DNA from: Trichuris trichiura
Lineage: Eukaryota; Nematoda; Enoplea; Trichinellida; Trichuridae
Length of the DNA stretch: 64,000 bases
Assembly (NCBI GenBank): GCA_037903355.1
Contig: JBAJFE010000011.1
Coordinates: 2,737,001 to 2,801,000, forward strand
Reading direction: 5' to 3'
In this document: piece after piece, positions 30,156 to 42,853 of the stretch
Layout of the letters: each line of letters starts with the position of its first letter
How positions within the stretch are numbered: the first letter of the stretch is position 1
The notes under the pieces: generated by a model
Told to the model about the DNA's origin: nothing
Databases searched by the model: none
The model's input: only the letters and a program-made list of their open reading frames with translations
Program-made: the position numbers and the translations under genes

Positions 30156-30994
30156 ATGCTAAAAAAGAAGGTCCATTTGTTTTTATGCTTTTTCGGAGTT
30201 CGATTGATGATGACGGTTGTCGGTCAAAATGAAGAAACCGCTCAGGAGGAAGAAGAGTGGCAAGAATTGCCGGTCAATAAGCTGACGAAAATGTTGAAAT
30301 TGGTTAAAGAAACGGAGAAAAAGCAGACAAAGCAGGAAAAATGGGCCAAAGCCGCGAAAGACAACTTTTGGAGAAAGGAGCTGAGAAAAGTTTCCAAAGT
30401 ACTTGTTACCGAAGGGGAAGAACTGAGGCTGGTTGAGGGCAGCACGATATATTTGTCATGCGAAGAGAGAGAGTTAACCATTGACGAAGAAAGGCATGAA
30501 GCTACGCGGTTTTTCTGGCTGCGCAATGGAGTTGTACTGGAAGAGGAAAGTATAATAGACATGACGAGAATTAACTTCACAACACCGCAACGTATGACAA
30601 TATATCCCGCTGAACCTGGCGATAGCGGCCGATACGCGTGTTACTACGATGCTGGCGTTGCTGGACAAATCACTCTGGAAATACTGCCCGTTGCGAGTGC
30701 AATTTGGGAGGGGTTTAAAATTGCCGGTATTATGGTAATTTCCACAGTACCTGCTTACCTAATTCTTATACTAGCTAACAGATCAAAAGTCGAAGCCTTT
30801 GAAGTGAGCCTTTGTCAGTTTACTTCCCGCAGCAGTACACGCATTCCTTCTAGGAGATAATACAAGAAAAGGAAGAAAAGGATTTAGATTTGGACGATCG
30901 GGTCGATCAGATCATACTTGTTTTGGAGAAAGATAATGAAGACCTCAAGACTAAAAGGCGTAGGGTTGTTCCGGAAGAACCCGAAGAGGTTTAG
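30156..30994 (+). CDS. Secretory-pathway single-Ig-domain type I membrane protein
   Basis: Two exons (30156-30803, 30854-30994) encode 262 aa. The N-terminus has a basic start and hydrophobic run (residues 6-23) consistent with a signal peptide. It is followed by an acidic EEEEW stretch, a lysine-rich probably coiled segment (about 41-80), one Ig-like domain with Cys102, Trp121 and Cys162 in DSGRYACYY, a potential N-glycosylation site NFT (140), and a transmembrane helix (about 186-207, ending in a basic NRSK). The cytoplasmic tail is highly charged with a DRVDQIILVLEKDNED helix. The layout is reminiscent of basigin/neuroplastin-type or other small Ig receptors, but I do not recognise an orthologue and assign no function. 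Confidence 0.75.
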
Positions 30995-31591
30995 AACGTA
31001 GCCATCGTTAAAGGCAGCTTTCTGCGCATCACCAATTTAGGAAATAACAGTTGCATACAGCCCTCGGTTGTGCGTCAACCAAAGCTGACAGCTGTCCCTG
31101 CAATGTTCATCATTGCTTTAATTTTAGTACTTTTAAACATTCTGCATCAAGAACTTTTAATATCACCTATTGTAGGATATATATTTGGCAAGTAAATGCT
31201 ATTCCGCCGACTGGCCAGCGACTTAATGCTCTTTATAAATATTGCTTGCTAAACCGGCGGGGTGATTAACAGGTTTTTGCAGGCATCTTTTAAAGTATGG
31301 AAGTCAAATTTTTGAATATCCTTTCCTCGCTTTCTTTCCCTTAATAATTTCTGCCGTTTTTTTCTATCTACGGTAGGGCGTCGCGTGCATATCCAGCAAG
31401 AAATAGTCGTCAGCGCGAAGCGAAATGTTGGCAACGTTTTATAATAAATTCAGGTAGCAAAGGTTCCTTTCGGTATGTCGGTCGCCTAAGTCGTCGACGA
31501 GTGGCGGGAAAAAGAGCGAATGCGGACAGCACCACGCAGCAAGTTCTATGAAAGCAAGTGAACGAGACAAAAAAGGGAAAGTCGTCAACGT
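30995..31591. other. Intergenic, convergent with the KLF gene
   Basis: About 600 bases between the 3' ends of two convergent genes. Only short ORFs without domains are seen. Confidence 0.5.
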
Positions 31592-34500
31592 TCAATGATA
31601 AACCGTCGGGTCAGACCGGGAGTGCTGCAACGGCATGTGTTGATTGACCGCCGTGGCAGCGGCGGCCGCGGCCACCATGGACGTTGGATCAAGACTTAGA
31701 TGGCGACTGACGCGGCTTTTGGGTTGATGGCGGCGCATATGCAATGCCAAATGGTCGGAACGGGCAAAACAGCGGTCGCACAACTTGCAGCGAAACGGTT
31801 TGGCACCGGTGTGCTTACGGTAATGGCGCGTGAGCTCGTCTGACCTGGCGAATCTCCATTGGCAGTTTGGCCATTGGCACATGTAAGGTTTTTCACCTAA
31901 AATTCAAATATCCGTTCAACTGTTGATCAACAAGAGACAATTGTTGGCATAGTAATCCTTTGTCAGCGCGGAGTCAAATTTAGCTACCGTTGACGTCTTC
32001 AAGGGACAGCACTTTTCCCATTGAAGAGATTTCTTAAGTTTAGTTTAGTTTAGCAAGTCTTAGACTAGGTGAAATGAAATCCGGATTCTTGTGAACGCGT
32101 TTGTAAGCGAGTTTCCTTGTATGGGATATTCGGTATTGCATCGTTTTTCGTTGAGCAGACTTATCTTGACAACAGTAAGTAAGTAACTGGTTTCAATTGA
32201 CGAACAAACCAAAGGATAACAAATGAATGAGCAGTTGTCAGCAGAAAATGAGAACGCTGAGTGCGTAAACTTGTAGTAATTGCTAAGCTTTCGGAACGAA
32301 CTTGCGCGCGCGTAACTGTACCTATAAACACGTCACTTTTTTTAAACTGACAACTTTTCATCACTCCTCGTCCGTTGTTCGCGCTTTTGTTTTTTTAAAT
32401 TGCGCACGGTAGCGACGACTGCCAACAAGAATTAAGTTTTTTTTAAAGAAAAATTACGCACCTCTCCAACGCGTTATCAGTTACGCCTTTTTAACAGCTG
32501 CTCTTTGTTAGGAGTTGAAGAAGTTTCCAAAAAGTTGGGCAATTAAGGAAGAAACGAAAAATAGACGGCTAGTCGCAGTCCGCTTTCGCGTGTTAAATGT
32601 AGGAAGCGGCGATCGAGAATCATTGTCTCCTTGAAAGTAGTCTCCAATGCCTTCGATGGGTCAGTGACTTTACGCGCTCAATTCAATCGAGGTCGAACTC
32701 GGCGGCTTCGTGATCGGCCGATGCGCTTTGGCTTTTCTTTTCGTCTTATCGCAATGTCTGATCGAGTTGTAAATTTTCTTTACTGGCAACGTTTTTCGAC
32801 CTCTTTCGCGAGTTCGCCAAACCACCAACGCGTCTCAATCTCCTCCCACGTTTCGGCGCGTTAACATCCGAGCAATTGAGAATCCTTACTTTGCTATCTA
32901 CTTCAAGGCACTACCAACACAACCGGCAGCAACGTGAAGCAACGGTCAGCTTTCGTGCCGCCATAATGGTTACCCTTTCTGCCGAATCCAACTGCTTTTA
33001 TTTTACTTCATTGCTACGAAGTGCTTTCAGTCGTACTTGACGGCTACAGCGCAATAATTGCAAGTCCAATAGGTCCGTCGTAAAGTAGCCGTAAAACAAC
33101 GAACGGTATTAATTTGAAGCAATGAAAAAAGGTGGTACAGCCGAGCAACGACTGGCAGTAGAATAACAACGTTCCTAAGTATATGCAATAAGGATTATGA
33201 ATGCTCAGGGAAAAGAGAAGTACATTTTGCAATACCTATTATGTTGCCTGTATTTTTTGCCCTTTAATACGTTCACACTGCGTGAAAAGCCGTAGCGAAC
33301 AAATAAATGTATTTGTTATTGCATACGTTGAGCTTTTAAATCTTTACTCTAGTTTACGAGTTTACGCTGATGTATAGAAGGTGCAGAAGAGCCATTGAAT
33401 GAGTGATGCGTATTGCTAACACCCTTTGCGAAATGTCCACCATCTTTGACTGTCATAAAATGGCAGTGCTCTATGAAAGCAATGAAAAACAGATGGTTGT
33501 TATGGCGAACCGTCGTCAGCTTGGGAAAGAGGCGAAATGAGGCACCTGTCAAAAAGATTTGAAAGTTAAAGAACTCTTGTTTGACCAAGTCTTCGGTGGT
33601 AACAAACGCCTGACGATGTCGGCTTACTTTGAGCGCCAAAGTGAGCTTTGTAGGACAAACGTTTGCGCGACAACTGTTCTTTGGCGCGGAACTTCCGCCG
33701 GACGAGGTGGTAACAAATGGGACTACGCTCAGTGGTAGTTTCCCAAACATGCGCGACTTTCCCATACGGTTCGCCGTTAGTTGATGACACGGGCATTTCC
33801 GAAACCGTTTTGTCATCTACATTCGAAGCACATGCGCGCGCGTAAAGCAAAATGCTCGTCATCTCACTGTCCATGGAACGCTTCCGGCAATTTCTATGTG
33901 TTCTTCTCCTTAAACTTTTGTCGCAGACATCTACTTCTCATTTTTCCGAATTGACTGGCGCGCTTGAAACTCGCCTACTGTCGCTTCTCGACTTTATCAG
34001 TGAAAAAGAGGGGAGTCGAACTTGAATTCAAAAGTACAGCACCCCCAAGCGGATAGATCGCGAGTAAACAGCTGAAGATACTAAACGCCTTTTAAATAAC
34101 GTAACCTAAATCGTCTATTGTCACATTTTACAATAGCCCAATATTATCAGTAGCAGCGTGCTCCTACCTGTGTGAATTCGCTGGTGCGCTTTCAGGTGCG
34201 AACTCTTCGTATACACCTTAGTACACCCTGCAAGCATAGCAAACTTGGGAGACAAAAAGGCGTTGGATCCGTTGGGTGTTACCTGGATAATCGCAAAAGT
34301 GGATACGACGTTTTTCCAACTCTGGATTGCTTCGTCGTTTTGACTTTGTGGCACCAGCTTCTCGACCGTGCCAAGCGGACGGCGGGAAAAAAACTTTCCG
34401 GTCAATGCCCGGCGGCAGGCAAGCCATTAGGGTTGTATTTGGCAGCGGACTCCATGCGTGAAAATCTCGAAGATCCTTCAATTCGTGCGTCGCAAGTGCG

Positions 34501-37254
34501 CACTCCTGAAGCCTTGGATGGTCGGGTGATGGTTCACCGTCACATTTTTTGTCCATAGCCCCTTTGAGTGCGTCGAATTCGATTGGTTGCCTCCTTGGTT
34601 GACAGTTCGCCATTTGAGGCGAACTTAGAGCTGTAAGCGTCCAGTCGGCGCTTGGAAACTTCCATGCCTGCGGTGACGCCTCTTCGGTGGTTTCCAACTT
34701 AATGCGAGGTGACGATTCTTGGGGTTCCGTCTTTACGCTGTAGTCGCTTACGGATACCGACTTGGCACCTTTAATCCCGTTTGGGCACTTGGTCAGCGGA
34801 GCAACACCGACGGGACTTTTCAGCTCCGTTAGCACGTAGGGGCAAGTGAAGGTGTCCCTTAGTAGGCTGTACACGTCCGGCACGTTAGCTACGCTAATGG
34901 AGCTAAGTAGACGGCCGGACAATTGAGCTCCTTCGGCAGCATTGCTGACAGGCGTGGCTGACACCCAAGAGGAGCCGCAGATAGCGCTGACCGACGAAAA
35001 TCTACCGGCCACCCGGGGCTGATCGGCATTGCGGAAAAACTCTTCAACGTGTGAGGCGCTTTCCCGACGCGGTTTTCTCTGTTCAGCCGCGTTGCCGCTA
35101 AGATATTCCTTGAACTCGTCCTTCTGAAATTTGGGAATATGACTATTCGCTCTAAGCGTAGCGTCAAATTGATACGTTGCGTCTAACTGACATATACTAC
35201 CCTTAAAGAACAGCCACAGCTTCTATGGTGGCTCATCTCCATAATTGGAGCGTCTGTTATGTAAATGACTTCATTAAATCATACTTTATGAATTTATAAG
35301 CAAGCAGTTGACGCCGGATGGAGATTTCCGAATGCCCTTTTAGGATAGGTATTCGCTAACAGCAGGGTAACATTGTTTGACTTTTGAAATTTGACTATTG
35401 ACAGCCGTGACTGTGAAGCACTTCCGGCATGGTAGCGCAGTGGGAGCTATTCATGCTCCGAACGAGCAACAGCGGACGTTTTCGTGTCATAAGTAAGGGG
35501 GGGGGAGGTTTACAACAGCGAAGAGCTGCTATCAATTTTCCATCTTATCTTTTTGTGCCCTTTCTTCGCTCACCGCGCTACGAGGAAGGACGCGCCGGGC
35601 TAAACCGGTTGTACGTCACTTCTGCTCCCGCTGAGGGCAAAAAGTGCCCGTCTGTCCGTTACTTCTTCTTCTTCTTCTTCTTTGCCTGTCTTGCTGTAAC
35701 TTTACGGCCGTTCGCTTGGTTTACGTTGGGGCGAAACGAAAACAAGTTGGCCGGTGAAACAAGCGAAGACCGAATTAACTTCTAATAGGCAGCCGTTAAA
35801 CGCCCGTGACGGCTTTGCAGCAAAACTCTGGAGCAAATGACCTCCATATTGCTTGTCCATTTTCCCTTTAAGCTTTCCAACTCTTCGGAGCAAACGAGTA
35901 TTTGTCAGGCGGCAGCGCGTATGGCTCAACTGAAGCGGATACCTTTTCCTTGTTCACCCTAACAAGGCCGTCGTTGTAAGGCAACGCGTCGAATTTCTTC
36001 TCTTGCCGTTAGGAGCAACCCTTTGGGGCAAACAGGTTACGTTTGGCGCCCAAAAATACGAAGGCGCTCCGTTGAAGGGTCGTCAAACTTTCGACGCTGG
36101 CCAAGTTTGCATTCATTGAAAGGGCACGTGGCGTTGAACGCGTACAAAAGAGAAAGTATCAGTTGTTGCCGCGCCGATGATCAAGATTCACCTCCCACTG
36201 TTGTTGGCAACTTAAAGCTCTTCGGGCTGCTTCAACTTGGCCTATCAAGTTGCCTTTCTCACCCTGCGACGGCGAGTGGTGATTAATGACCATCGACATG
36301 TGTTGTCAGCAATTAACACCAACAGACGCAGCCGCTGAGGCGCCCGAATTTACAATAGCCGATGTATACCCTACGCTTTTTGAAGTTTCGCTTAAGTGGG
36401 CCCTTTTCTTGATTTCAAAAATAACCTTAGGCGTATGGTAAAGCATGGTCGCGCAGAAAGAAGTAGCTGTACCAATGACCCCATGTGACCCTCCTTTTAT
36501 GTTCGACGCGCTGCTTCCATACAATCGAAGTGGTGACACGCGTCCATGCGCAACTGTCTTGAAAGCGTCGCAGAAGCAAGCAACAACCGGTAGATGTAAT
36601 GTTTTTTTGTAGAAAATTTGTTTTCGTATGCAAATTCTTAAGGTACCCGATAGACAGAGAGGCGCCCAAGACGCGCCAGCCTGCTCTCTTTCGAAACGTT
36701 GCTTGCTGTTGTTGAAATTTAGAAAGAAGTATTTTTGACGAAGTTCAGCTTGGCAGACCATTATTGGTTCCGACGTGAGCCGATGGTCTTACTTTGTACA
36801 GGAAGCGGGATCAATGCGTAAACCAATATGAACAACGGATTGAAGCTTAAAGGCCATTTTTTCTCCAGCTATGCAAATAAGCCTTGGGAGTCGACGGAAG
36901 CAACGGATCATACCAGTGTCAATGCTTAAGGACTACGGTAGGTAGCTGCCGGTATGTTTGCCGTTGAATGGAGGCGGAAACTTTGTGATAAGACTTTTTT
37001 GCCCTCCTTCGACCGAGTTTTGCTTAGTCCCGCGACGTGCTGGTCTCGCGCGCGCGCGCGTGCGCGCCCTACAACGCGACAAGGGGGGTGGGAACCCTAC
37101 AGGAGGGGTTGGCCATTGGCCATTTGTGACTGCACATTTTTAAAAACTGACCAAGCGGTTGCTTTCTCACCTTGAAATCCGGTGCGGTCGCTTGGTCGTT
37201 GAAAACGTCGTCTTCCTCGGCTAATTCGACCGTTGCAGCTGATATGCCGTCCAT
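31592..37254 (-). CDS. klf: Krüppel-like transcription factor
   Basis: Four coding exons: 37254-37171, 35123-34283, 34227-34168 and 31896-31592, phase-consistent, total 429 aa. The three C2H2 fingers are typical KLF: finger 1 ([19 protein letters not shown]) is split across exons 2 and 3, and fingers 2-3 ([20 protein letters not shown], then [14 protein letters not shown]) are in exon 4. KLFs bind GC-rich/CACCC promoter elements in the nucleus. The N-terminal ~300 residues are acidic and Ser/Pro-rich with a TEPQES/KLE-type segment and no further domain. The protein continues about 35 residues past the last finger with a poly-alanine run, whereas many KLFs end at the fingers. Introns are long (about 2.0 and 2.3 kb), unlike the neighbouring genes. 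Which KLF subgroup it belongs to (1/2/4 versus 5/6/7) was not resolved. Confidence 0.92.
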
Positions 37255-38056
37255 GGTTTTCCAAAAAGGGCGTCGTCAAACCGGGAGGGCTTTGCTGGTT
37301 GCGAAGGTGGCGGCGCGCGGGCAGCTACTTGCAGTCTTTTGATTTCCACTCTGGCGTGATTGTTCATTCACCGGAGTGACAGTAGCATCATCAATGAAAA
37401 GTGAGCCGCCGGCGCGCTGCCCGACCGGCCCGCAGTTGCCCATGAGGTCGCTGCGGTCGATCTGGCTTGGTGCCCCTCCATTGGTCGACGGGTGGTCGCA
37501 TATTGCAGGGTGCCGCCGACCAAGTTGGAAAACTGTCAGCGAATGGCCTACAAAACTTCTTTCCTTTTCCGGCGCTAATGAGCAGCGGGACCATCTCTAC
37601 GCCAGGGCGACTGGTTTTGGGTGATTTTCAAAAGTCCAAATCCTATCTTTCCACCCCTTTTTCTTTTTCTTTTTACAAAACTGAAGTGAAATCCCGGTTT
37701 GTATCTTCCTATCTTCCACAGAGCGGGACATATCCCTTAATTACCGGAAGAAGCAGTTTACAATTGAAAAGATGTGTCCACTTGTGTATGCAAAAGCCTC
37801 CGCGTGTTTCCCTCTGTCTGTTTGCGACGTCGCCAATGCTAATGTTCCATTTGGGCCAGCGAACAACGCAACTGGGTCGCCTGCAATTTCGTTCTGGCTT
37901 TGTCGGTGCCGAGAAGATGAAAAAGACCCGCGGCGATCATTGGCAACAGGTGTACTCCGGCTAAGGGCGAAACCTGAATGAAGACGGCGGCAACAACCCA
38001 AAATGCGAGTCGAATTGTCAACTTTTCGGGTTGACTTCACTTGTTTTGAATAACTT

Positions 38057-38346
38057 TAGCACCTATCACTTCGGTTGAGTCCGTTCTGACTTATGAATGG
38101 CTCTTGGCGAGACTGGTTCGGCGTCGGGCTCTTCTTCTCGCCGCCATTCATCCGTCCCATTCGTTCAATGAAGAAGACGCATCGTTGTTCGATTGTGACG
38201 GGAGCACGTTCACCCTGAACCCACGTTGTCCTAAGGGTATTCGCTACGATTTTGCTGCCTGCATTATACAAATGGGTCCAAAGACCTGCTGTTATCAAAG
38301 CAAAACCGCCATGGCAATGATGATGGACCTAGTGCATATCTGCTAA
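38057..38346 (+). CDS. Possible cysteine-rich exon (weak candidate)
   Basis: An open frame preceded by a plausible acceptor (TTGAATAACTTTAG) and ending in TGC TAA. Its last 50 residues contain six cysteines, including FDCDGSTFTLNPRC and GPKTCCYQS, vaguely like small secreted cysteine-rich domains of nematodes. No upstream exon with a start and signal peptide was found, and the pattern does not match a family I can name. It could be chance. Confidence 0.2.
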
Positions 38347-39498
38347 AGGAAACGTCCTCTGTAACATGGAGAGCAACTGCCTATTCAACTGTTTAGCGCC
38401 TCACCGGAAGCTCACCTCCATTGTTGCGTCCTACGAATCAATATAACTTCTCCGCTTTTGGAATACGTTATATGCTTACAAGCCGCCAGTACTGACAGCT
38501 ATTTGAGCTGATGCTGGGCTTGCTATTATGATGTAAGATTGCGTGCGTATACGGAAAGTAGTTGGTGGAGAGCGGTAGAATTCTGAACTTCGCTTTCCCG
38601 TAAAAGCTTTTGCGCGTTTCCTATTCCGCCGAAAGAACTTGAGAAGTTTTGCCAAGACGGTGTTTCATTAACTGCGCGCCAGCGGCTATGTAGACCGAGA
38701 AATCTGCGTATGGTTGGTTAATGTGTTGCACATTAGTTCAGTGCGCGCTCAATGAATAGAGATTTGTTACCCACTGCAACTTGCCGTAAAATAGAGAATA
38801 ACGACAAACCGCTATGCCCGTAGAGTTTGTTTAACGAGACAACGGCAGAAGCAGCAGGTGGTTTCTACTATCGTTTTTTATCCAATGTACGTGTGCAAAT
38901 TCACTTTGGCTGAAAATGCATGATCTGCATTCTGTTTCGTTGGACGATCGCTTGGATGGAAGAGCGAGTTTTCATGGCGGGTGCCAAGTTGTCAAAAACG
39001 ATAATCAGCAACGTGATCGTAGCAACGCTAGCACCGTTTTGTGTCATTTCCTGAAGAAGCGGCAACTTTGCTGTAGGAAACCGGGAAAGCGCAATGGCCC
39101 ATATCTGCTTGTCAAGGAACAAGTCGGGTCCGGTTCTGAGCGACATGCCGATTCTGCACTTTGCTTCTGCGAATTTGACGCGCGCGCCCAGGCACACGCT
39201 CTTTTATTTTTAAGCCTTTCTCGCGCGGTGAACATGAACGTCGCTTCTGACATCCATAAAACAAGCGAACGATGGCTGACAGAGAATTTAACAAAATTGC
39301 GATTCTTTCTGCCAAGTTGACGATGCGTCGTTGCTAACGCGTGTAACGTTTTTGCTCTTTAAGCACTTTGCTGCACAAGTGCGGAATGCACATTGTAACG
39401 CTGCTTTTGTTTTACCAGATATGCACTAAGTATGTCTATCATTAACAGGCAAACGTTTTTGGCACAACTTGAACGACTGATGCAAGCGTAAAATTTTG

Positions 39499-39548
39499 AA
39501 TGTCTTAAGCAGCATGTTAATGGAATGTCTTAAGCAGCATGTTAATGG
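39499..39548. repeat. 25-bp unit tandemly duplicated
   Basis: Two perfect adjacent copies of a 25-base unit (AATGTCTTAAGCAGCATG, then TTAATGG). This is a simple local duplication with no evident function. Confidence 0.9.
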
Positions 39549-41621
39549 ACGAAACTGTAACGAACCATTGAAAAGCGGCCGAATAAATAATCAGTTGACG
39601 ACATTATGAAAAATGAATTCCGGCATCCGCTGCGTTTTCGTACGTACGCAGAAGCGCTGTTTTGCTGGCAGCACGAAGCCAGCCAATTTTTGCGGCGTGT
39701 TAGCCAGAAAGGCCGCTCTCTTTCATTCGTAAAAAGATATTCACATTTTTCCATAGTACGCACATTGTTATGCTGAATTTTTCGTTGGCTTCCATGCTTT
39801 CCTGCGAAGCATTGACTGACGTTGCTTACTAATAGGGATAGGTAGGATGGGCTTTTTTGAATTTTCAGCAGACCACAACGCCTAGAAATTATTCCGAAGC
39901 CAAGACTATATAGAACAATGCATTTCTTTTGTTTTTTGGATCAGTTTTTGGTAGGTACGGTTAGATTACGCAGCTTTGCTCAACTTCAATTTCCATGGTC
40001 GTACAAAACAACATAAAGGATACTCTGTTCATGAATAGCTCTTGTTTTTGTCAGCTGCAGCATTTCTAAGTTTGGGAGATTCAGTTTTTCTTAGAAAAAA
40101 ATAAAGCAGTTTGACGCAAAAAAAGAAACGTAAACAACACGCGCTCGTATGCCAGCGTGCGCTGTACAGTGGTATATGAAGTTTCAAAGCTTTCGGTTCA
40201 AGTTATGAAGCTGTGTTAAAGAGAAACGCTGCCTCGATCTGTCCCAGAGCTTTTTCTTTATAATATGGCACAAGTAATACAAAATAGCAGACCGTTTTGC
40301 GTATAGAATTAATTTTTCGGCCAACGAGGCAGTCTAAGCGATTCAGTTGGTATATTTCTCTTAATGACACTGTGTCGGCTAAATTATTGCTAAAAAAGCT
40401 GACTTAACAAATCGCAGCTTCGCTTAGCAAATCGAAGTCCGTTTATATCATGTACAGTAGAATTTCATTCTTGTTCTCTGGTCATTTACTTAGGCGGAGT
40501 TCGTTTTGAAGTCCAGCACGTAAACCTGACTGAATGATATTTAAACGATGCAGTATGCTCCTGTTTGGTGCAAAAATGTAATAGTCTTGTTGACGTCACT
40601 TGGTCAAGGCTGTGAACTGTCTACTTCTACACCATGTTTAAAATTTTGCAACAATCAAATTTCTGCCAAGTAAACTATTCAAAAAGCTGGAAGCAGAAAT
40701 GCGTCGATAAACGTAGAATAGTTCATGTATAAACCTGCACATCAAAGAGTCATTTATTACAGTAATTAAAACTTCATGTTTTGCTTGCATTATCACGAGA
40801 AAAAACAGCTTGATGTCGCTTTCTTTACTTGCCTGCAAATAATACAATAATCCTGACAATAACCGGGTTTTTTGCGTAATTTTACAGCAGGACAAACAAT
40901 ACAGACTATAGATTTTGTGCGCGTCATTTTTGCTCGCTAGCACTGCGCGGCAGTGAGGGTCAGCCACTCTTCCATTGATTTCGCGCAGGAATAGCAAGCT
41001 TTACAGCGAAAGCTTACTAGCAGCTACCTGCCTTGTCGTACTGTATATCTATAGGTAGAACAGACCTGGTTTTGTCCATATTACTTTGTTCGTAAAAGTA
41101 GATCAAGAACCGTAAGCGTGCATTTTATGGTAGTATTTAAAAATTGAGTCGTTAATTTTTTACATTTGAACAACGTGAGTTAAACTGTAATGAGTAATTT
41201 TTTGTCTGTTTGAATTTTGAATAGAAATTCTCTGTTAAGCCTTACGCAGAAAGTAAACGAGCGCAGACTTACGATGAATAAAACAAATTCTTGGACAATG
41301 CACCCTGAGCATCATTACCGTACGAATAAATTAATCTGCATTTTAAACCAGTTGATTTGCTTGTTCACCTGTTAGGTAGGCTATTGTTTTTTCCCATAAA
41401 ACCGCGGATAATTGTCTAGGCGCATTGTCGTTGAGCTGGTGCCATCTCTTTGACGGTTAAGTTGCTAAATTTCGCAACTTTCCTTGGAAAACTCGTTTTA
41501 CTCAATAATATTCTATCCTTCCGCTGGCTTTCTGTTACTTTGAAATATTGTTCTAGCAATCTGTTTTTTGATGTAGATTCACATTGCATCCTGCTGATAT
41601 AATTAAGTTCTGTTACAGGCG

Positions 41622-41840
41622 ATGGTTTGTCTACCGTGCATTTTGCTTCCAATAGCTCTGATAGTGTACCTGAAAATAATCCAGCCACTTCTGCTGATGA
41701 TTTTGCCAGCCAGTTGGCGATCGAAAGTTGATGGATGGCTGTATCCCACTTGTCCTTTGCAGCAGCCTCCGGTGGCGAAGCAAATTGAAGAAACTGAAGA
41801 CCACGCTAAATGTGATGAAAATACGAAAAAGAATATTTAA
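41622..41840 (+). CDS. C18orf32/UPF0729 small membrane protein homologue
   Basis: A 72-aa protein starting MVCLPCILLPIALIVYLKI, the signature N-terminus of the UPF0729/C18orf32 family (MVC-PC-hydrophobic helix). It is followed by a P-rich linker and a charged lysine-rich tail, and its length matches the family (about 76 aa in mammals). The family is ER- and lipid-droplet-associated; the N-terminal hairpin-like helix fits this. An acceptor-like CTGTTACAG directly precedes GCGATGG, so a non-coding first exon is likely. A minus-strand 90-codon ORF overlapping the start is a shadow. Confidence 0.8.
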   Translation: MVCLPCILLPIALIVYLKIIQPLLLMILPASWRSKVDGWLYPTCPLQQPPVAKQIEETEDHAKCDENTKKNI

Positions 41841-42853
41841 ATCGGTGCATTATGCGGGGCGGCGCATACGCTCTTAGTCGACGTCTGATTCTTATCGTTA
41901 CCTTTCATATTTACCTGCTCTTTTTGTCATAATAATTAAAATAATATAATTAGCTGCTGTATTGCTCACTATTGCGTGCGTAATGTTGGCTTGAAAGTCA
42001 GAGCGTACCTACACGCGCATGTCGCATTGGACGGTGGTGAATCTATTAGCGCTTTGTTTCGCTGTAGCAGTTTTAAAACCGGCGGTTAGTCATTCGAATT
42101 TTCAGCAGGCTTCTCAGGTTTAGTATTTGTATACGTTTGTTCTCTCAAATCGGTAAAAGTAGTTGTTTTATGATTCATTCATTTATCACTACAGCAAGTA
42201 GATGCATTAGAACTGAACAAAAGTTTGTTGAAAATAATTTTTTTAAAACGCCTATGCAATATCTTGTAAAAACGTCAAATGTACGACGCATGAAGGCCTG
42301 ACGCATAGCTTTAAACTTGAGAATCATTGAAAGCCTGCTTATCTTTCTACTTGACTATCAGTTTACGCAAAGGCTTACTGTATAAACGACTTGCCGAACT
42401 CCGATTTGCGGTTGTTAAAGAGACTAACTTTTGTAGCTGACATGTCAGCTAGTCTGTTTTTTCGGAACGACGTCATATGCGGAGGCTTGCGTTTTTTTGT
42501 ATTAGGAGATAGTTTGCAAACAAATTGTTTAAAACTTTGACTAGCGTACTTACAGTTATCTAAACTACGCAAAGCTTATTTGAAGGATATTTACGAAATC
42601 GAATTTGAAAATTGCTGTTTAGAAAAACCTTATGAAGATGTTTTAAGAAACCTGAACATCGCGCCATACTGTATCCTATTCACACTTGGCTGCTTGAAGA
42701 CATCCGCTTCTGAGATAAATTTGGTTGGTATGAGTTGTGCGTTCTTCGGTTATTTGGTTGATTCAGAGCACCGGGGTTAACTGCAATAGTTTTTTGCATG
42801 GTTGTGTTGGAAACACAAGTACAACTGCTTAGTTGTCCGCTTAATTCACCAGC
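41841..42853. other. Intergenic, C18orf32 homologue to ankyrin gene
   Basis: About 1 kb of AT-rich sequence with short ORFs only. No domain, RNA gene or repeat was recognised. The promoter of the ankyrin-GH20 gene is expected at the right end. Confidence 0.45.

Larger units (their letters stand above)
37255..41621. other. Gene-poor region upstream of the KLF gene
   Basis: About 4.4 kb with no well-supported gene. It may include regulatory DNA of the KLF gene, whose first exon is nearby. A cysteine-rich ORF at 38057-38346 is listed separately as a weak candidate. A 25-base unit is duplicated in tandem at 39499-39548. The remaining ORFs up to 134 codons overlap each other on both strands with no domain. 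Confidence 0.4.

Noticed and set aside
35658..35680. CTT microsatellite
   Set aside because: Short simple repeat in the KLF intron with no sign of function.
37048..37070. CG-alternating run (possible Z-DNA)
   Set aside because: Short and isolated; located in the first KLF intron near its donor, with nothing else to support a role.
38901..39320. Overlapping ORFs of 98-134 aa on both strands
   Set aside because: Mutually overlapping open frames without motifs; no basis to choose one as a gene.
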